Source of the DNA: JACKBJ01 sp964549495
GTDB taxonomy: Bacteria > Chloroflexota > Anaerolineae > Epilineales > Epilineaceae
Assembly: GCA_964549495.1 (NCBI GenBank)
Contig: CAZJWJ010000041.1
Location: 1 to 42,177, forward strand
Reading direction: 5' to 3'
Length of the DNA: 42,177 nt
In this document: positions 33,068 to 41,411 of the stretch, one piece after another
Layout of the letters: each line of letters opens with the position of its first letter
Numbering within the stretch: the first letter of the stretch is position 1
The notes under the pieces: generated by a model
Databases searched by the model: none
Told to the model about the DNA's origin: nothing
Seen by the model: only the letters and a program-made list of their open reading frames with translations
Made by a program: the position numbers and the translations under genes

Positions 33068-34312
33068 ATGCACCGTGCAGTTGCTCGCCCCTGGCTGACG
33101 CTGGCGACGATCCTGTCGTTGGCGCTGGTCACCCTGTCCACGGTCGACCTGGCCCAGGCCGCACCGGCCCGCCAGGGCGGCACCGCCGTCTCGATCTCGC
33201 CCGCCCAGAGCGATCTGACCTGTGGCGAGACGGTCTCCGTCGATGTGCGCATCACCGACGTCGAGGACCTCTTCGGGGTCGACATCAAGGTCGGCTTCGA
33301 CGCCAACGTGGTGGAGGTGGTGGATGCCATCCCGGCCCAGGCCGGCATCAACGTCCAGCCCGGCGATCTGCCCGACGCCACCAATGGCCAGGGCCTGATC
33401 CAGATCAACAACGTCGACGAGGCCGGCATCATCAGCTATGCCGCCACGCGCCTCAACCCCAACCCGGCCCAGTCGGGTAGCGGCGTGATCATCAACATCA
33501 CCTTCCGCGGCTTGGCCGCCGGCAACAGCGACATCAACCTGGAATCGGTGATCCTGTCGGACGACACGGCCCGCCCCATCCCGGCCGACACCACGGGCGG
33601 CTCGATCGCGGTCACCTGCGACGGCAGCACGCCCGTCCCGACCGAGCCCGGCGAGCCGACGGCCGTGCCGACCTCGCCCGGCGACCCGACCCCTCGCCCG
33701 ACGGTGGTTCCGGGCGACGGCAAGACCTGCACCCACGTGGTCAAGCTGGGCGAGACGCTCTACTCCATCGCCCGCTACTACGGTGTCAGCGTCAACGCCT
33801 TGGCCGCGGCCAACGGCATCAGCAATCCCAACTTCATCTACTCCGGCCAGCAGCTGCGGATTCCGGGCTGCGGCGGCACCGGTCAGCCCGACACCCCGGG
33901 CAAGCCCACCGACCCGGGCAAGCCCAACCAGGGCTGCTCGACCCACGTGGTCAAGCCGGGCGAGACGCTCTTCGGCATCGCCTACGCCTATGGTGACAGC
34001 GTGGCGGGGCTGGCCCAGCGCAACGGCATCGCCAACCCCAACCTGGTCTGGGCCGGCCAGCGCCTGACGGCCTGTCGCGGTGGCAGCGGCGGCTACGTGC
34101 CGGGCAAGCCGGCCGATCCGGGCTGGGGCAAGCCCCTGCCGGGCAAGCCGGGCATGGGCGGCGCCTGCCGCTACACCCACGTGGTCAAGCCGGGCGAGAC
34201 GCTCTTCAGCATCGCCTACCGCTACGGCGTGTCGGTCTACGCCGTACAGGCCGCCAGCGGCTTGGCCAACCCGAACCTGATCTACAGCGGCCAGGCGCTC
34301 TGCATCCCCTAG
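33068..34312 (+). CDS. secreted cohesin-like/triple LysM protein
   Basis: A 414-aa exported protein. The signal peptide is at 1-31 (RPWLTLATILSLALVTLS, cleavage near AQA). A cohesin-type beta-sandwich spans about 36-180 (VSISPAQSDLTCGETVSVDV, GVDIKVGFDANVVEVVDA, SGSGVIINITFRGLAAG). A short Pro/Thr linker is followed by three LysM repeats near 220, 290 and 367 (THVVKPGETLFSIAYRYGVS form), separated by Gly/Pro/Lys linkers. LysM binds peptidoglycan or related N-acetylglucosamine polymers, while the cohesin-like domain suggests protein binding, so it may be a wall-attached adaptor. The start at 33068 is chosen because GGAGG lies 9 nt upstream; the ATG at 33062 is too close to the site. Confidence 0.9.
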   Translation: MHRAVARPWLTLATILSLALVTLSTVDLAQAAPARQGGTAVSISPAQSDLTCGETVSVDVRITDVEDLFGVDIKVGFDANVVEVVDAIPAQAGINVQPGDLPDATNGQGLIQINNVDEAGIISYAATRLNPNPAQSGSGVIINITFRGLAAGNSDINLESVILSDDTARPIPADTTGGSIAVTCDGSTPVPTEPGEPTAVPTSPGDPTPRPTVVPGDGKTCTHVVKLGETLYSIARYYGVSVNALAAANGISNPNFIYSGQQLRIPGCGGTGQPDTPGKPTDPGKPNQGCSTHVVKPGETLFGIAYAYGDSVAGLAQRNGIANPNLVWAGQRLTACRGGSGGYVPGKPADPGWGKPLPGKPGMGGACRYTHVVKPGETLFSIAYRYGVSVYAVQAASGLANPNLIYSGQALCIP

Positions 34313-34406
34313 CGATCGACCGCTAGGCTCGCGGAGCCGGCCACTAGGTCCCTCAGCACCGGATCCTCAGCCCACGGCCAGCAGCCAATCAAGAGACGAG
34401 ATCGAC

Positions 34407-34435
34407 GAGCGCCCGCCCTTCTCCGGCGGGCGCTC
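34407..34435 (+). terminator. terminator after LysM gene
   Basis: GAGCGCCCGCC (34407-34417) pairs perfectly with GGCGGGCGCTC (34425-34435) across a 7-nt loop, followed by GGTCTTT. Confidence 0.75.
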
Positions 34436-34506
34436 GGTCTTTGGGCAAGGGCTCGGCGTGGCATGCGACGTCGAAAGCGAGAGCGCTGCGAATCCGAACG
34501 TAGCAC

Positions 34507-34537
34507 TTGACCCTCACGTAACGTCATGCCTTAGGAT
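34507..34537 (+). promoter_or_regulatory. MerR-type promoter/operator, 19-bp spacer, leaderless
   Basis: TTGACC (34507-34512) and TAGGAT (34532-34537) are separated by 19 bp, the over-long spacer typical of MerR-activated promoters. Within the spacer, CTCACGTAACGTCA is an imperfect dyad like that of TipA/Mta-type regulators. The predicted start of transcription coincides with the ATG at 34545. Confidence 0.7.
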
Positions 34538-34544
34538 GCGGAAC

Positions 34545-35345
34545 ATGGAACTGCAAGAGGCCCGTCGGACGAGGCATTACACGGTCGGAGAGCTAGCGCG
34601 CATGGCGGGCGTGACGGTCCGCACCCTGCATCACTACGATGCCATGGGGCTGCTCTCGCCCTCGGCGCGCAGCCAGGCCGGCTACCGGCTCTACGGCGAG
34701 GATCAGGTCGAGTCGCTACAGCAGATCCTCACCTATCGCGAGCTGGGCTTCGACCTGGACAGCGTGGCCCGGCTGATGACCGAAGGCGCCTCCGATCGCC
34801 AGGCGCAGTTCCGTAGACAACACCGCCTGCTGCAAGCGCGCATCGAGCGCCTGCAGCGGATGGTGACCGCACTCGAGAAGACGATGGAGGCCAGAACGAT
34901 GAACATCCGATTGAGCCCCGAGGAGCGCCTGGAGGTCTTCGGCGACTTCCGGCCCGAGGAGCACGCCGCCGAGGTCGAGGAGCGCTGGGGCCAGACCGAG
35001 GCCTACGCCGAGAGCCAGCGCCGCGCGGCGGGTTACGACAAGGCCGACTGGCAGCGCATGCAGGCCGAGATGGGCGCCATCGAGGCCGGGCTGGTCGAGG
35101 CGATGGAGTCCGGCCAGCCGGCCGAGGGCGAGGCAGCGATGGACCTGGCCGAGCGCCATCGCCAGGCCATCACCGGCTGGTTCTACGACTGCAGCCTGGA
35201 GATCCACCTCGGCCTGGCCGAGATGTACGTGTCGGACCCGCGCTTCCAGGCCCATTACGAGCAACGCGCGGCCGGCCTGGCCGACTACCTGCACGCGGCC
35301 ATCCTGGCCAACGCGGAGCGGCAGGCGGGCGAGGCCGGCGCCTAG
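34545..35345 (+). CDS. MerR-family regulator with TipAS effector domain
   Basis: A 266-aa regulator. The N-terminal MerR DNA-binding domain spans about 11-80 (YTVGELARMAGVTVRTLHHY, GYRLYGEDQVESLQQI, ELGFDLDSVARLM). A dimerisation coiled coil spans about 85-125 and a C-terminal TipAS domain about 140-262 (FRPEEHAAEVEERWGQTEAY, then KADWQRMQAEM, YDCSLEIHLGLAEMYVSDPR). TipAS domains trap thiopeptide-like antibiotics or other amphipathic ligands and trigger promoter unwinding. The start at 34545 fits the leaderless promoter; the TipA operator-like dyad directly upstream points to autoregulation. No obvious resistance pump is adjacent. Confidence 0.92.
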   Translation: MELQEARRTRHYTVGELARMAGVTVRTLHHYDAMGLLSPSARSQAGYRLYGEDQVESLQQILTYRELGFDLDSVARLMTEGASDRQAQFRRQHRLLQARIERLQRMVTALEKTMEARTMNIRLSPEERLEVFGDFRPEEHAAEVEERWGQTEAYAESQRRAAGYDKADWQRMQAEMGAIEAGLVEAMESGQPAEGEAAMDLAERHRQAITGWFYDCSLEIHLGLAEMYVSDPRFQAHYEQRAAGLADYLHAAILANAERQAGEAGA

Positions 35346-35365
35346 GCTTCACCGGATCCGAAGGT

Positions 35366-35400
35366 CGAGCGGCGGTCGTGGTGACCACGACCGCCGCTCG
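35366..35400 (+). terminator. terminator after MerR gene
   Basis: A 16-bp perfect stem: CGAGCGGCGGTCGTGG (35366-35381) with CCACGACCGCCGCTCG (35385-35400), 3-nt loop. Confidence 0.75.
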
Positions 35401-35437
35401 CTTCACCTGAGGCGTCGAGCATGCAATCCTTGAGCCC

Positions 35438-36316
35438 ATGTCCAGCACCTTCACGCCTCAGCTCCTGGCACTCGGCTTGGCCCTGGCAACGGTCGTGGCC
35501 GGCGGCGGTTTCGCGGCCGGCGCGCTTTCGCGCTCGGGTGCCGTCGGTGCGCTGCTGGTCGGCACGGCCGTCTTCGGACTGGGCGGTCCCTTGTGGGGCG
35601 CACTGCTGGTGACCTTCTTCGCCAGCTCGAGCATGCTCTCGGAATGGCGTAGCGAGGACAAGACCGACCCGATGGCGCGTTACCAGAAGGGCGGCCGGCG
35701 CAACCTGGGTCAGGTCCTGGCCAACGGTGGCGTGCCGGCGCTTCTCGGTGCGTTGCAGGCGGCCTCTGACCTGGGATGGATCGGCCAGGTCGATCTGTTG
35801 CCCGCCCTGGTCGGCGCCTTGGCGGCGGCCACGGCGGACACCTGGGCCACCGAATTGGGGATGCTTGCGGCGCTGCGCCCTCGGCTGATCACCACCGGCG
35901 AGCCGGTGCCCCGCGGAACCTCGGGCGGGGTGACGGTCCTGGGCACGACGGCGGCGGTGGCCGGCGGGGCCTTCATCGGGATGGTGGCGGCCGTGCTGGT
36001 CGGGATCAGCGATCTGGTGGCCTTGGGCAGCCTGGACATCGCTTTCCTGCGATTGGACGGGATTCGCTACGCGCTCCTGGCACCGGTGGCCGGCCTGGCC
36101 GCATCGGCCTTCGACAGCTACCTCGGTGCGACTCGGCAAGTCGTCTACGAGGACGAGGACGGTAAGCCGACCGAAACGCAGCTTGGCCCCGACGGGGGTC
36201 GGCGCGCGCACATCCGGGGCTGGCGCTGGATGGACGGCAACGCGGTCAACCTGCTCGCTTGCCTATTGGGCGCACTCTTGGCGATGGGGCTCGATCGGGC
36301 GCTGTTCGGGATCTAG
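35438..36316 (+). CDS. DUF92 family membrane protein
   Basis: A 292-aa polytopic protein with the DUF92/TMEM19 pattern: GALSRSGAVGALLVGTAVFG, FFASSSMLSEWRSEDK, a GGRRNLGQVLANGGVPALLG block, ATADTWATELGMLAALRPRL and ASAFDSYLGATRQ. The conserved N, S/T and D-T-W-A-T-E residues, which likely line the active site, are present. The family includes the plant phytyl-phosphate kinase VTE6 and relates to CTP-dependent polyprenol kinases, so a prenyl-phosphate kinase role is plausible but not established for bacterial members. There is no strong ribosome site before the ATG. Confidence 0.87.
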   Translation: MSSTFTPQLLALGLALATVVAGGGFAAGALSRSGAVGALLVGTAVFGLGGPLWGALLVTFFASSSMLSEWRSEDKTDPMARYQKGGRRNLGQVLANGGVPALLGALQAASDLGWIGQVDLLPALVGALAAATADTWATELGMLAALRPRLITTGEPVPRGTSGGVTVLGTTAAVAGGAFIGMVAAVLVGISDLVALGSLDIAFLRLDGIRYALLAPVAGLAASAFDSYLGATRQVVYEDEDGKPTETQLGPDGGRRAHIRGWRWMDGNAVNLLACLLGALLAMGLDRALFGI

Positions 36317-36356
36317 GGCCGAGGCGACCACCGCGGTCGACGCCTCGATCGATCGT

Positions 36357-38018
36357 TCAGTCCCCATCCTCGAGCATGGGGATGCGCAGCCCCTCGCGCC
36401 GCGCGGTCTCGACGGCCAGCTCGTAGCCCGCATCCGCGTGGCGGAAGACGCCAAGGGCCGGGTCGTTGGTCAGGACGCGCTCCAAGCGGCGCGCAGCTTC
36501 GGGCGTGCCGTCGGCCAGAATGACCTGGCCGGCATGCTGGCTGAAGCCGATGCCTACGCCGCCACCGTGGTGGAAGCTGACCCAGGTGGCGCCGGAGGCC
36601 ACGTTGGTCATCAGGTTGAGCAGCGGCCAGTCGCTGACGGCGTCGCTGCCGTCGAGCATGCCCTCGGTCTCGCGGCGCGGGCTGGCCACCGAGCCGGTGT
36701 CCAGGTGGTCGCGGCCGATGACGATGGGGGCCGAGATCTCGCCGCGCGCGACGGCCTGGTTGAAGGCCAGGCCGGCCTTGGCCCGGGCGCCCTGGCCCAG
36801 CCAGCAGATGCGCGAGGGTAGACCCTGCCAGGCGATGCGCTCGCGGGCCAGGGTCAGCCAGCGGCCCAGGGCCTCGTTCTCGGGGAAGAGCTGGGCCACG
36901 ATGCGGTCGGTGGTGTAGATGTCCTCGGGGTCGCCGGAGAGCGCCACCCAGCGGAAGGGGCCCTTGCCCTCGCAGAAGAGGGGGCGGATGAAGGCCGGCA
37001 CGAAGCCCGGAAAGTCGAAGGCGTTCTCGACGCCGGCGTCGAAGGCGCGCTGGCGCAGGTTGTTGCCGTAGTCGAAGACCACGCTGCCGCGGCGCTGGAG
37101 CTCCAGCATGGCCCGCACGTGGTCGGCCATGGCCGCCATGCTCTCGCGCTCGTAGGCCTTGGGGTCGGACTCGCGCAGGGCCAGAGCCTCTTCGTAGGGC
37201 ATGTGGTGGGGCACGTAGGCCATCACGTCGTGGGCCGGGGTCTGGTCGGTGACCACCTCGGGCGTCACGCCGGCGTTGGCGATGGTCCAGAAGAGCTCGG
37301 CCGCATTGCCCAGGAGGCCGATGGACAGGGCCTGGCCGGCCTCCTTGGCCGCCATGGCCTGCTCGATCGCCTCCTCGACGTCATCGGTCCAGCGGTCCAG
37401 GTAGCGGGTCTCGATGCGGCGCTCGATGCGATGGCGGTCGACCTCGACGCAGATGGTCACGCCCTCGTTCATGGTCACCGCCAGGGGCTGAGCGCCGCCC
37501 ATACCACCCAGGCCGGCCGTCAGGGTCAGCGTGCCCTTCAGGCTGCCGCCGAAGTGCTGGCGGGCGGCCTCGGCCAGGGTCTCGTAAGTGCCCTGCAGGA
37601 TGCCCTGGGTGCCGATGTAGATCCACGAGCCGGCCGTCATCTGCCCGTACATCATCAGGCCCTTGGCCGCCAGCTCGTCGAAGTGCTCCTGGGTGGCCCA
37701 ATGCGGCACCAGGTTGCTGTTGGCGATCATCACCCGCGGCGCGTCGGTGTGGGTGCGGATGACGCCGACCGGCTTGCCGGACTGCACCAGCAAGGTCTGA
37801 TCGCCCTCGAGCCGGCGCAGCTCGCGGACGATGGCATCGAAGGCGTCCCAGGATCGCGCGGCCTGGCCACGTCCGCCGTAGACCACCAGCTCCTCGGGGA
37901 TCTCGGCCACCTCGGGATCGAGGTTGTTCATCAGCATGCGCAGGGCAGCCTCTTGCTGCCAGCCCTTGCAGCTCAGCTGGCTACCGCGAGGGGCGCGGAC
38001 GGTGCGCGGTCCGGACAT
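36357..38018 (-). CDS. hutU: urocanate hydratase
   Basis: A 553-aa NAD-dependent enzyme of histidine degradation that converts urocanate to imidazolonepropionate. Conserved blocks are VVYGGRGQAARSWDAF, QSGKPVGVIRTH, GSWIYIGTQGILQGTYETLA, TAGLGGMGGAQPLA (dinucleotide binding), FVPAFIRPLFCEGKGPFRW, VALSGDPEDIYTTD and the active-site Cys405 in LPSRICWLGQ. Length and motifs are full. GGAGG lies 6 nt before the ATG. No hutH, hutI or hutG is within the window, so the gene is separated from the rest of the pathway. It is divergent from the tRNA pair. Confidence 0.97.
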   Translation of the reverse strand: MSGPRTVRAPRGSQLSCKGWQQEAALRMLMNNLDPEVAEIPEELVVYGGRGQAARSWDAFDAIVRELRRLEGDQTLLVQSGKPVGVIRTHTDAPRVMIANSNLVPHWATQEHFDELAAKGLMMYGQMTAGSWIYIGTQGILQGTYETLAEAARQHFGGSLKGTLTLTAGLGGMGGAQPLAVTMNEGVTICVEVDRHRIERRIETRYLDRWTDDVEEAIEQAMAAKEAGQALSIGLLGNAAELFWTIANAGVTPEVVTDQTPAHDVMAYVPHHMPYEEALALRESDPKAYERESMAAMADHVRAMLELQRRGSVVFDYGNNLRQRAFDAGVENAFDFPGFVPAFIRPLFCEGKGPFRWVALSGDPEDIYTTDRIVAQLFPENEALGRWLTLARERIAWQGLPSRICWLGQGARAKAGLAFNQAVARGEISAPIVIGRDHLDTGSVASPRRETEGMLDGSDAVSDWPLLNLMTNVASGATWVSFHHGGGVGIGFSQHAGQVILADGTPEAARRLERVLTNDPALGVFRHADAGYELAVETARREGLRIPMLEDGD

Positions 38019-38238
38019 GGGGAGCCTCCAAAGGTTGATCGCAGGGAAACCAGCACGATCAGACCCGTCCGTGATGATCGGGTCGGACCGCTACGGCTCC
38101 GCGACTTCGGCCCGGCGTCGCCGGCGTCGAGCCCGGGCCGGTGGGCGCGGCAGTATAGCACAGGCGCCTCGGGGCTTTCGACGCCCATCGAGACGCGCTG
38201 ATGCCCCCGATCGACCCGTCCGGAGCGCCGGAAAATGC

Positions 38239-38267
38239 TTGACCCCCTAGACCCCGCCTGCTATACT
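38239..38267 (+). promoter_or_regulatory. tRNA-Gly/tRNA-Thr promoter
   Basis: TTGACC (38239-38244), a 17-bp spacer and TATACT (38262-38267), 12 nt before the tRNA-Gly 5' end. Confidence 0.75.
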
Positions 38268-38279
38268 GCTGCCTCGTTC

Positions 38280-38351
<72 letters not shown>

Positions 38352-38427
38352 CCTGACCAGCGCCGAAGACCCCGGGCCCAGGCCCATGTCTTCGGCGCTC
38401 GATGGTCCGGGGCCCGAGGCCCCACCC

Positions 38428-38499
<72 letters not shown>

Positions 38500-38527
38500 C
38501 CTCAACAAGCCGCATTATACAAGGAAA

Positions 38528-38556
38528 GTCGCGGGGTGACCACTCCGCGGCTTTTT
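38528..38556 (+). terminator. intrinsic terminator after tRNA-Thr
   Basis: GTCGCGGGGT (38528-38537) pairs with ACTCCGCGGC (38542-38551) across GACC (with G-T pairs), followed by TTTTT. It abuts the right-island repeat. Confidence 0.85.
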
Positions 38557-38584
38557 CGTTTGACCCTAACTCTGACCCTAACCC
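38556..38584 (-). repeat. integrase-end repeat, putative arm or att site (right copy)
   Basis: A 29-bp repeat containing TGACCCTAA twice, inverted relative to the left copy (3881-3909) and differing at one base. It lies 9 bp beyond the right integrase stop and begins at the last T of the tRNA terminator. Confidence 0.65.
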
Positions 38585-38593
38585 AGCTCGGGT

Positions 38594-39733
38594 CTACTCG
38601 GAGTCGGCAGGGTCTTCGCGGAGCAGATCATCCATCCGGTCGGCCGCCTCGCGCTGCAGCGAGGGCATCACGTGGGCGTAGGTATCCATCGTGAGGCTGA
38701 TCTGACTGTGCCCCAGGGTCTCCATCACGACCCGTGGGCTCAAGCCCTGTGCGAGCAGGAACGAAGCGCAGGCGTGGCGGAGGTCGTGGAAGCGTTGATG
38801 GGGTAGTCCGAGCTCGCGCAACCGCTTCTGGAACGACTTCGTGACGCTCACTCCATCCAGTGGCATCCCGAGGGGCGTAGTGAACACCAGCCCCCAGTCG
38901 TGCCACTCTGCTCCAGCGGCCTCTCGCTCTTGGAGCTGGCGGACCTGGTGCTGTGCAAGAGCGATCTGCACGGTTTGCGGAAGTGGGATCGTCCTGCGAC
39001 TCTTCCGCGTCTTTGGCGGAACGAGCTTGAACTCACCATCCAGACGCTGCAGCGCGTTGCGGACTGACAAGGTACCACGAGAGAGGTCGACATCCTGCCA
39101 CCGCAGCCCCAAGGCCTCCCCCTGCCGGAGGCCGACGGCCAGAGCCACGGTATACAGCGCCTCGAGTCGATCTCCCTTGACTGCTTGCAGGAAGACCCGC
39201 GCCTGCTCGGGCGACAGCGGCGATACTTCGGGTCGCCTCGCCTTAGGCGCTGGAACGAGGGTAACCGCATTCTGGGTCACGTATCCCCACTGTAGTGCCT
39301 GGCCCAGGGCCTTCCTCAAGACGGCGCGGGTGTAGGTGACCGTGCTCGGAGCCAAGCCTCGCTCAAGGAGATCATTCTGAAGCCTGAGTACGTGCTGCGG
39401 GCCGAGCTGATCGAGCGACAGCGTGCCGAGTGCGGGCTTGAGATAGAGCCGGCAGTGCATCTCGTAGGTCTGGAAGGTCCGCGGTCTCACCGAGGGTTGA
39501 ACGCTCTCCTCCAACCACGCATCCAGGAACTGCGCTAGAGACTGTTTCTTCGTGACGATACGGCGGCCTTGGTCAACTTCACGCTGGAGCGCCCGCATCT
39601 TGCGCGCGACATCCTCGCGCGTCTTGCCATAGATCGACCGCTGCTTGCCGCCCGCAGATACACGGGCCTCCCAGCGGCCGTCGTTTCGCTTTCGAATACT
39701 GCCTTCGTTATTCCCGCGCTTTCGCTGTGCCAC
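38594..39733 (-). CDS. int: tyrosine-recombinase integrase (right island)
   Basis: A 379-aa integrase aligned almost without gaps to the left one. The same catalytic set sits at identical positions: R203 (GLRQGE), K241 (PKTRKSRRTI), H316 and R319 (HDLRH), H342 (GHS) and Y352 (DTYAH). The start is GTG at 39733, matching the left MAQRKRGNNEG N-terminus. Residues 1-40 differ from the left protein at only 4 positions; the core-binding and catalytic domains differ much more. That pattern suits two enzymes that share arm-type sites but recognise different target tRNAs. Confidence 0.95.
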   Translation of the reverse strand: MAQRKRGNNEGSIRKRNDGRWEARVSAGGKQRSIYGKTREDVARKMRALQREVDQGRRIVTKKQSLAQFLDAWLEESVQPSVRPRTFQTYEMHCRLYLKPALGTLSLDQLGPQHVLRLQNDLLERGLAPSTVTYTRAVLRKALGQALQWGYVTQNAVTLVPAPKARRPEVSPLSPEQARVFLQAVKGDRLEALYTVALAVGLRQGEALGLRWQDVDLSRGTLSVRNALQRLDGEFKLVPPKTRKSRRTIPLPQTVQIALAQHQVRQLQEREAAGAEWHDWGLVFTTPLGMPLDGVSVTKSFQKRLRELGLPHQRFHDLRHACASFLLAQGLSPRVVMETLGHSQISLTMDTYAHVMPSLQREAADRMDDLLREDPADSE

Positions 39734-39765
39734 CGCGCCACATCCTCACTCTCCACTCGTGCGAA

Positions 39766-39783
39766 CCGCCGTTAACCGTAGCA
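39766..39783 (-). promoter_or_regulatory. conserved box upstream of integrase (right copy)
   Basis: On the minus strand TGCTACGGTTAACGGCGG, exactly 32 nt before the integrase GTG. It matches the left box at 16 of 18 positions, although the sequence between the box and the start codon is not conserved. Confidence 0.5.
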
Positions 39784-39856
39784 GAATCAGCCCGGTGGAT
39801 GAGGCGCCGGCAGGTCTCTCGACCCCTCAGTGCAGCCTCAGCTACTGCGAATCCTG

Positions 39857-39885
39857 TTGAAATCCCACCATCGATTTGATAGACT
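39857..39885 (+). promoter_or_regulatory. promoter of GDWG gene, near-leaderless (right copy)
   Basis: TTGAAA (39857-39862), a 17-bp spacer and TAGACT (39880-39885), 9 nt before the ATG at 39895. Confidence 0.65.
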
Positions 39886-39894
39886 CTCGCGCAT

Positions 39895-40209
39895 ATGCCC
39901 GAACGCCTTTCCGGAGGCGAAGACGAACACGAAAGGAGACCGCGCTTCGCGCTCGGACGAACAGTAGCTACCCCAGGTGCGCTGCATGCTTGCGATGAAG
40001 CTGAGGTTCCGCCTCAGCTCTTTTTCATGCGCCACCAGTCCGGCGACTGGGGCGATCTCGTGGAGGAAGACCGAGAAGCCAACGACCACGCCCTTGAGCA
40101 TGGCGGACGGCTCTTCTCTGCCTACAACCTCCCGACAGAAGAGCGGTTGTGGGTCATTACGGAGTCAGACCGATCCGCGACGACCCTGCTGAAGCCGGAG
40201 GAGTATTGA
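39895..40209 (+). CDS. small GDWG-type mobile-element protein (right copy)
   Basis: A 104-aa homologue of 2275-2589. The C-terminal region (RHQSGDWGDLVEEDREANDH, then FSAYNLPTEERLWVITESDR, SATTLLKPEEY) is nearly identical to the left copy, while residues 1-40 vary. The family is found on plasmids and integrative elements near radC-like genes, with no known activity. Divergent from the integrase; the 161-bp intergenic region holds both promoters. Confidence 0.78.
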   Translation: MPERLSGGEDEHERRPRFALGRTVATPGALHACDEAEVPPQLFFMRHQSGDWGDLVEEDREANDHALEHGGRLFSAYNLPTEERLWVITESDRSATTLLKPEEY

Positions 40210-40293
40210 GCATCACCGGCACTCAGGATGCCGCTCAGCGGCCGTCAGATCGTCATCGGCGGAGTTCGTTAGCATATGTAGTACCCAACAGCC

Positions 40294-40830
40294 ATGTCAA
40301 CCGAAAAGCGCCCAGAATCGGCCTCTCAGCTCTCCTTCATGACACCACGTGACGTGGATCTTCTTGCACGGCTACACCGACTCGTTGCTGAGGCTGAGCG
40401 CCTCTACGCTGTACCGGGCACGACCAATCCCGAAAGCGGCCCGATCATTCGCTCACCAGCTGATCTGCATGAAGTGTTTCGCCCGCTCATGGCTGAATTG
40501 CCGCAGGAACAGATCCGGGTTGCGAATCTCTCCGTACGCCATGAACTGCTGTCGACACGGATGATTCACCAGGGAACGATCTCCGGGGCCTCAGTGCGCA
40601 TTGCGGAGGTGTTCCGACCGGCGATCATCGAAAACGCCGCCGCCATCGCCGTTGCGCACAATCATCCTTCTGGTGATCCGGAACCAAGCGATCTTGACTA
40701 TCGGATCACTGAGGAGCTCGTGGATGCTGGTCGACTGCTTCAGATCCAGGTCATGGACCATCTGGTCATCGCACGACGAGGCTACGTAAGCATGGCCGAG
40801 CGCGGCCGACTGGTCGGACGAACGCGATAG
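40294..40830 (+). CDS. RadC-like JAB-domain protein (right copy)
   Basis: A 178-aa homologue of the left copy with an intact HNHPSGDPEPSDLD metal motif (H122, H124, D135 by the same numbering) and no helix-hairpin-helix domain. Differences from the left are concentrated in the N-terminal tail and at scattered surface-type positions, so the catalytic core is conserved. It follows the GDWG gene after 84 nt on the same strand. Confidence 0.86.
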   Translation: MSTEKRPESASQLSFMTPRDVDLLARLHRLVAEAERLYAVPGTTNPESGPIIRSPADLHEVFRPLMAELPQEQIRVANLSVRHELLSTRMIHQGTISGASVRIAEVFRPAIIENAAAIAVAHNHPSGDPEPSDLDYRITEELVDAGRLLQIQVMDHLVIARRGYVSMAERGRLVGRTR

Positions 40831-40891
40831 ACAGTCGTGTACACTGAAGTAAGACCGCCCATACTACTGACACCGAAAGGAGGTGAGACAT

Positions 40892-41077
40892 ATGACCAAG
40901 CGAGAGAATCCAATCAAACAACTTCAAGCCAAGACCAAGTTCACAGGAACCTGCGGTCATGCAATAGAACCGGGTGAGAGCTTCGTGCTCGTTGAGCCAC
41001 GTCCGGCATTCTGCTGCATGCACTGCGTATCTCATCCAACTCAGCGCAGCGAGCAACGCAACGATATTAGTGAGTAG
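40892..41077 (+). CDS. small Cys-rich (zinc-ribbon-like) protein
   Basis: A 61-aa basic protein with FTGTCGHAIEPGESFVLVEP followed by FCCMHCV: a C-x-H...C-C-x-x-C arrangement typical of a small zinc ribbon. The pattern 'CGxxIxxGexfv...C..C' resembles short ribbons in mobile-element proteins. The ribosome site AAAGGAGGTGA (40876-40886) is nearly perfect, with 8 nt to the ATG at 40892; an overlapping GTG at 40883 is within it and unlikely. It is present only in the right island. Function unknown. Confidence 0.65.
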   Translation: MTKRENPIKQLQAKTKFTGTCGHAIEPGESFVLVEPRPAFCCMHCVSHPTQRSEQRNDISE

Positions 41078-41091
41078 CAGCCACCAGGATT

Positions 41092-41118
41092 TTGATATCG
41101 CTGGCAGCTACCTATAAT
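41092..41118 (+). promoter_or_regulatory. promoter of 82-aa gene (right copy)
   Basis: TATAAT (41113-41118) with TTGATA at 41092-41097 (15-bp spacer). AGGAG lies at 41151-41155 before the ATG at 41163. Confidence 0.5.
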
Positions 41119-41162
41119 CGCCCCGGCAATCAGTTCGTAGTAGAACAAATAGGAGTAGCGTC

Positions 41163-41411
41163 ATGCCCATTGAGGCACTGAGCAAGAAGGATCTCGAGGT
41201 CACGGCTTCGCCCGGCAAGTTGCACCAGGAGTACGTTGACTTCCTGGAATCCTGCCGCCTTGGAAGCGGTGGCAAGCTTGAGGTGGCCAAAGAAGGTGTG
41301 AGTCGCCAGACGGTCAAGACTCGTCTGAAGAAGGCGGCCGATGCGACGGGCAAGAGCATCAAGTTCCATCGGAGCCCTGCGACGCACGTCGTGTTCCAGG
41401 TGGTTGACTGA
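41163..41411 (+). CDS. conserved 82-aa island protein (right copy)
   Basis: It differs from the left copy at 5 of 82 residues (positions 14, 47, 53, 56 and 65). The SRQTVKTRLKKAADATGK basic helix and the IKFHRSPATHVVFQV end are retained. It has AGGAG 7 nt before the ATG and a TATAAT promoter. The downstream HTH gene, which on the left starts 2 nt after the stop, is here displaced by a 159-bp mobile element whose target duplication includes the TGA stop codon. Confidence 0.77.
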   Translation: MPIEALSKKDLEVTASPGKLHQEYVDFLESCRLGSGGKLEVAKEGVSRQTVKTRLKKAADATGKSIKFHRSPATHVVFQVVD

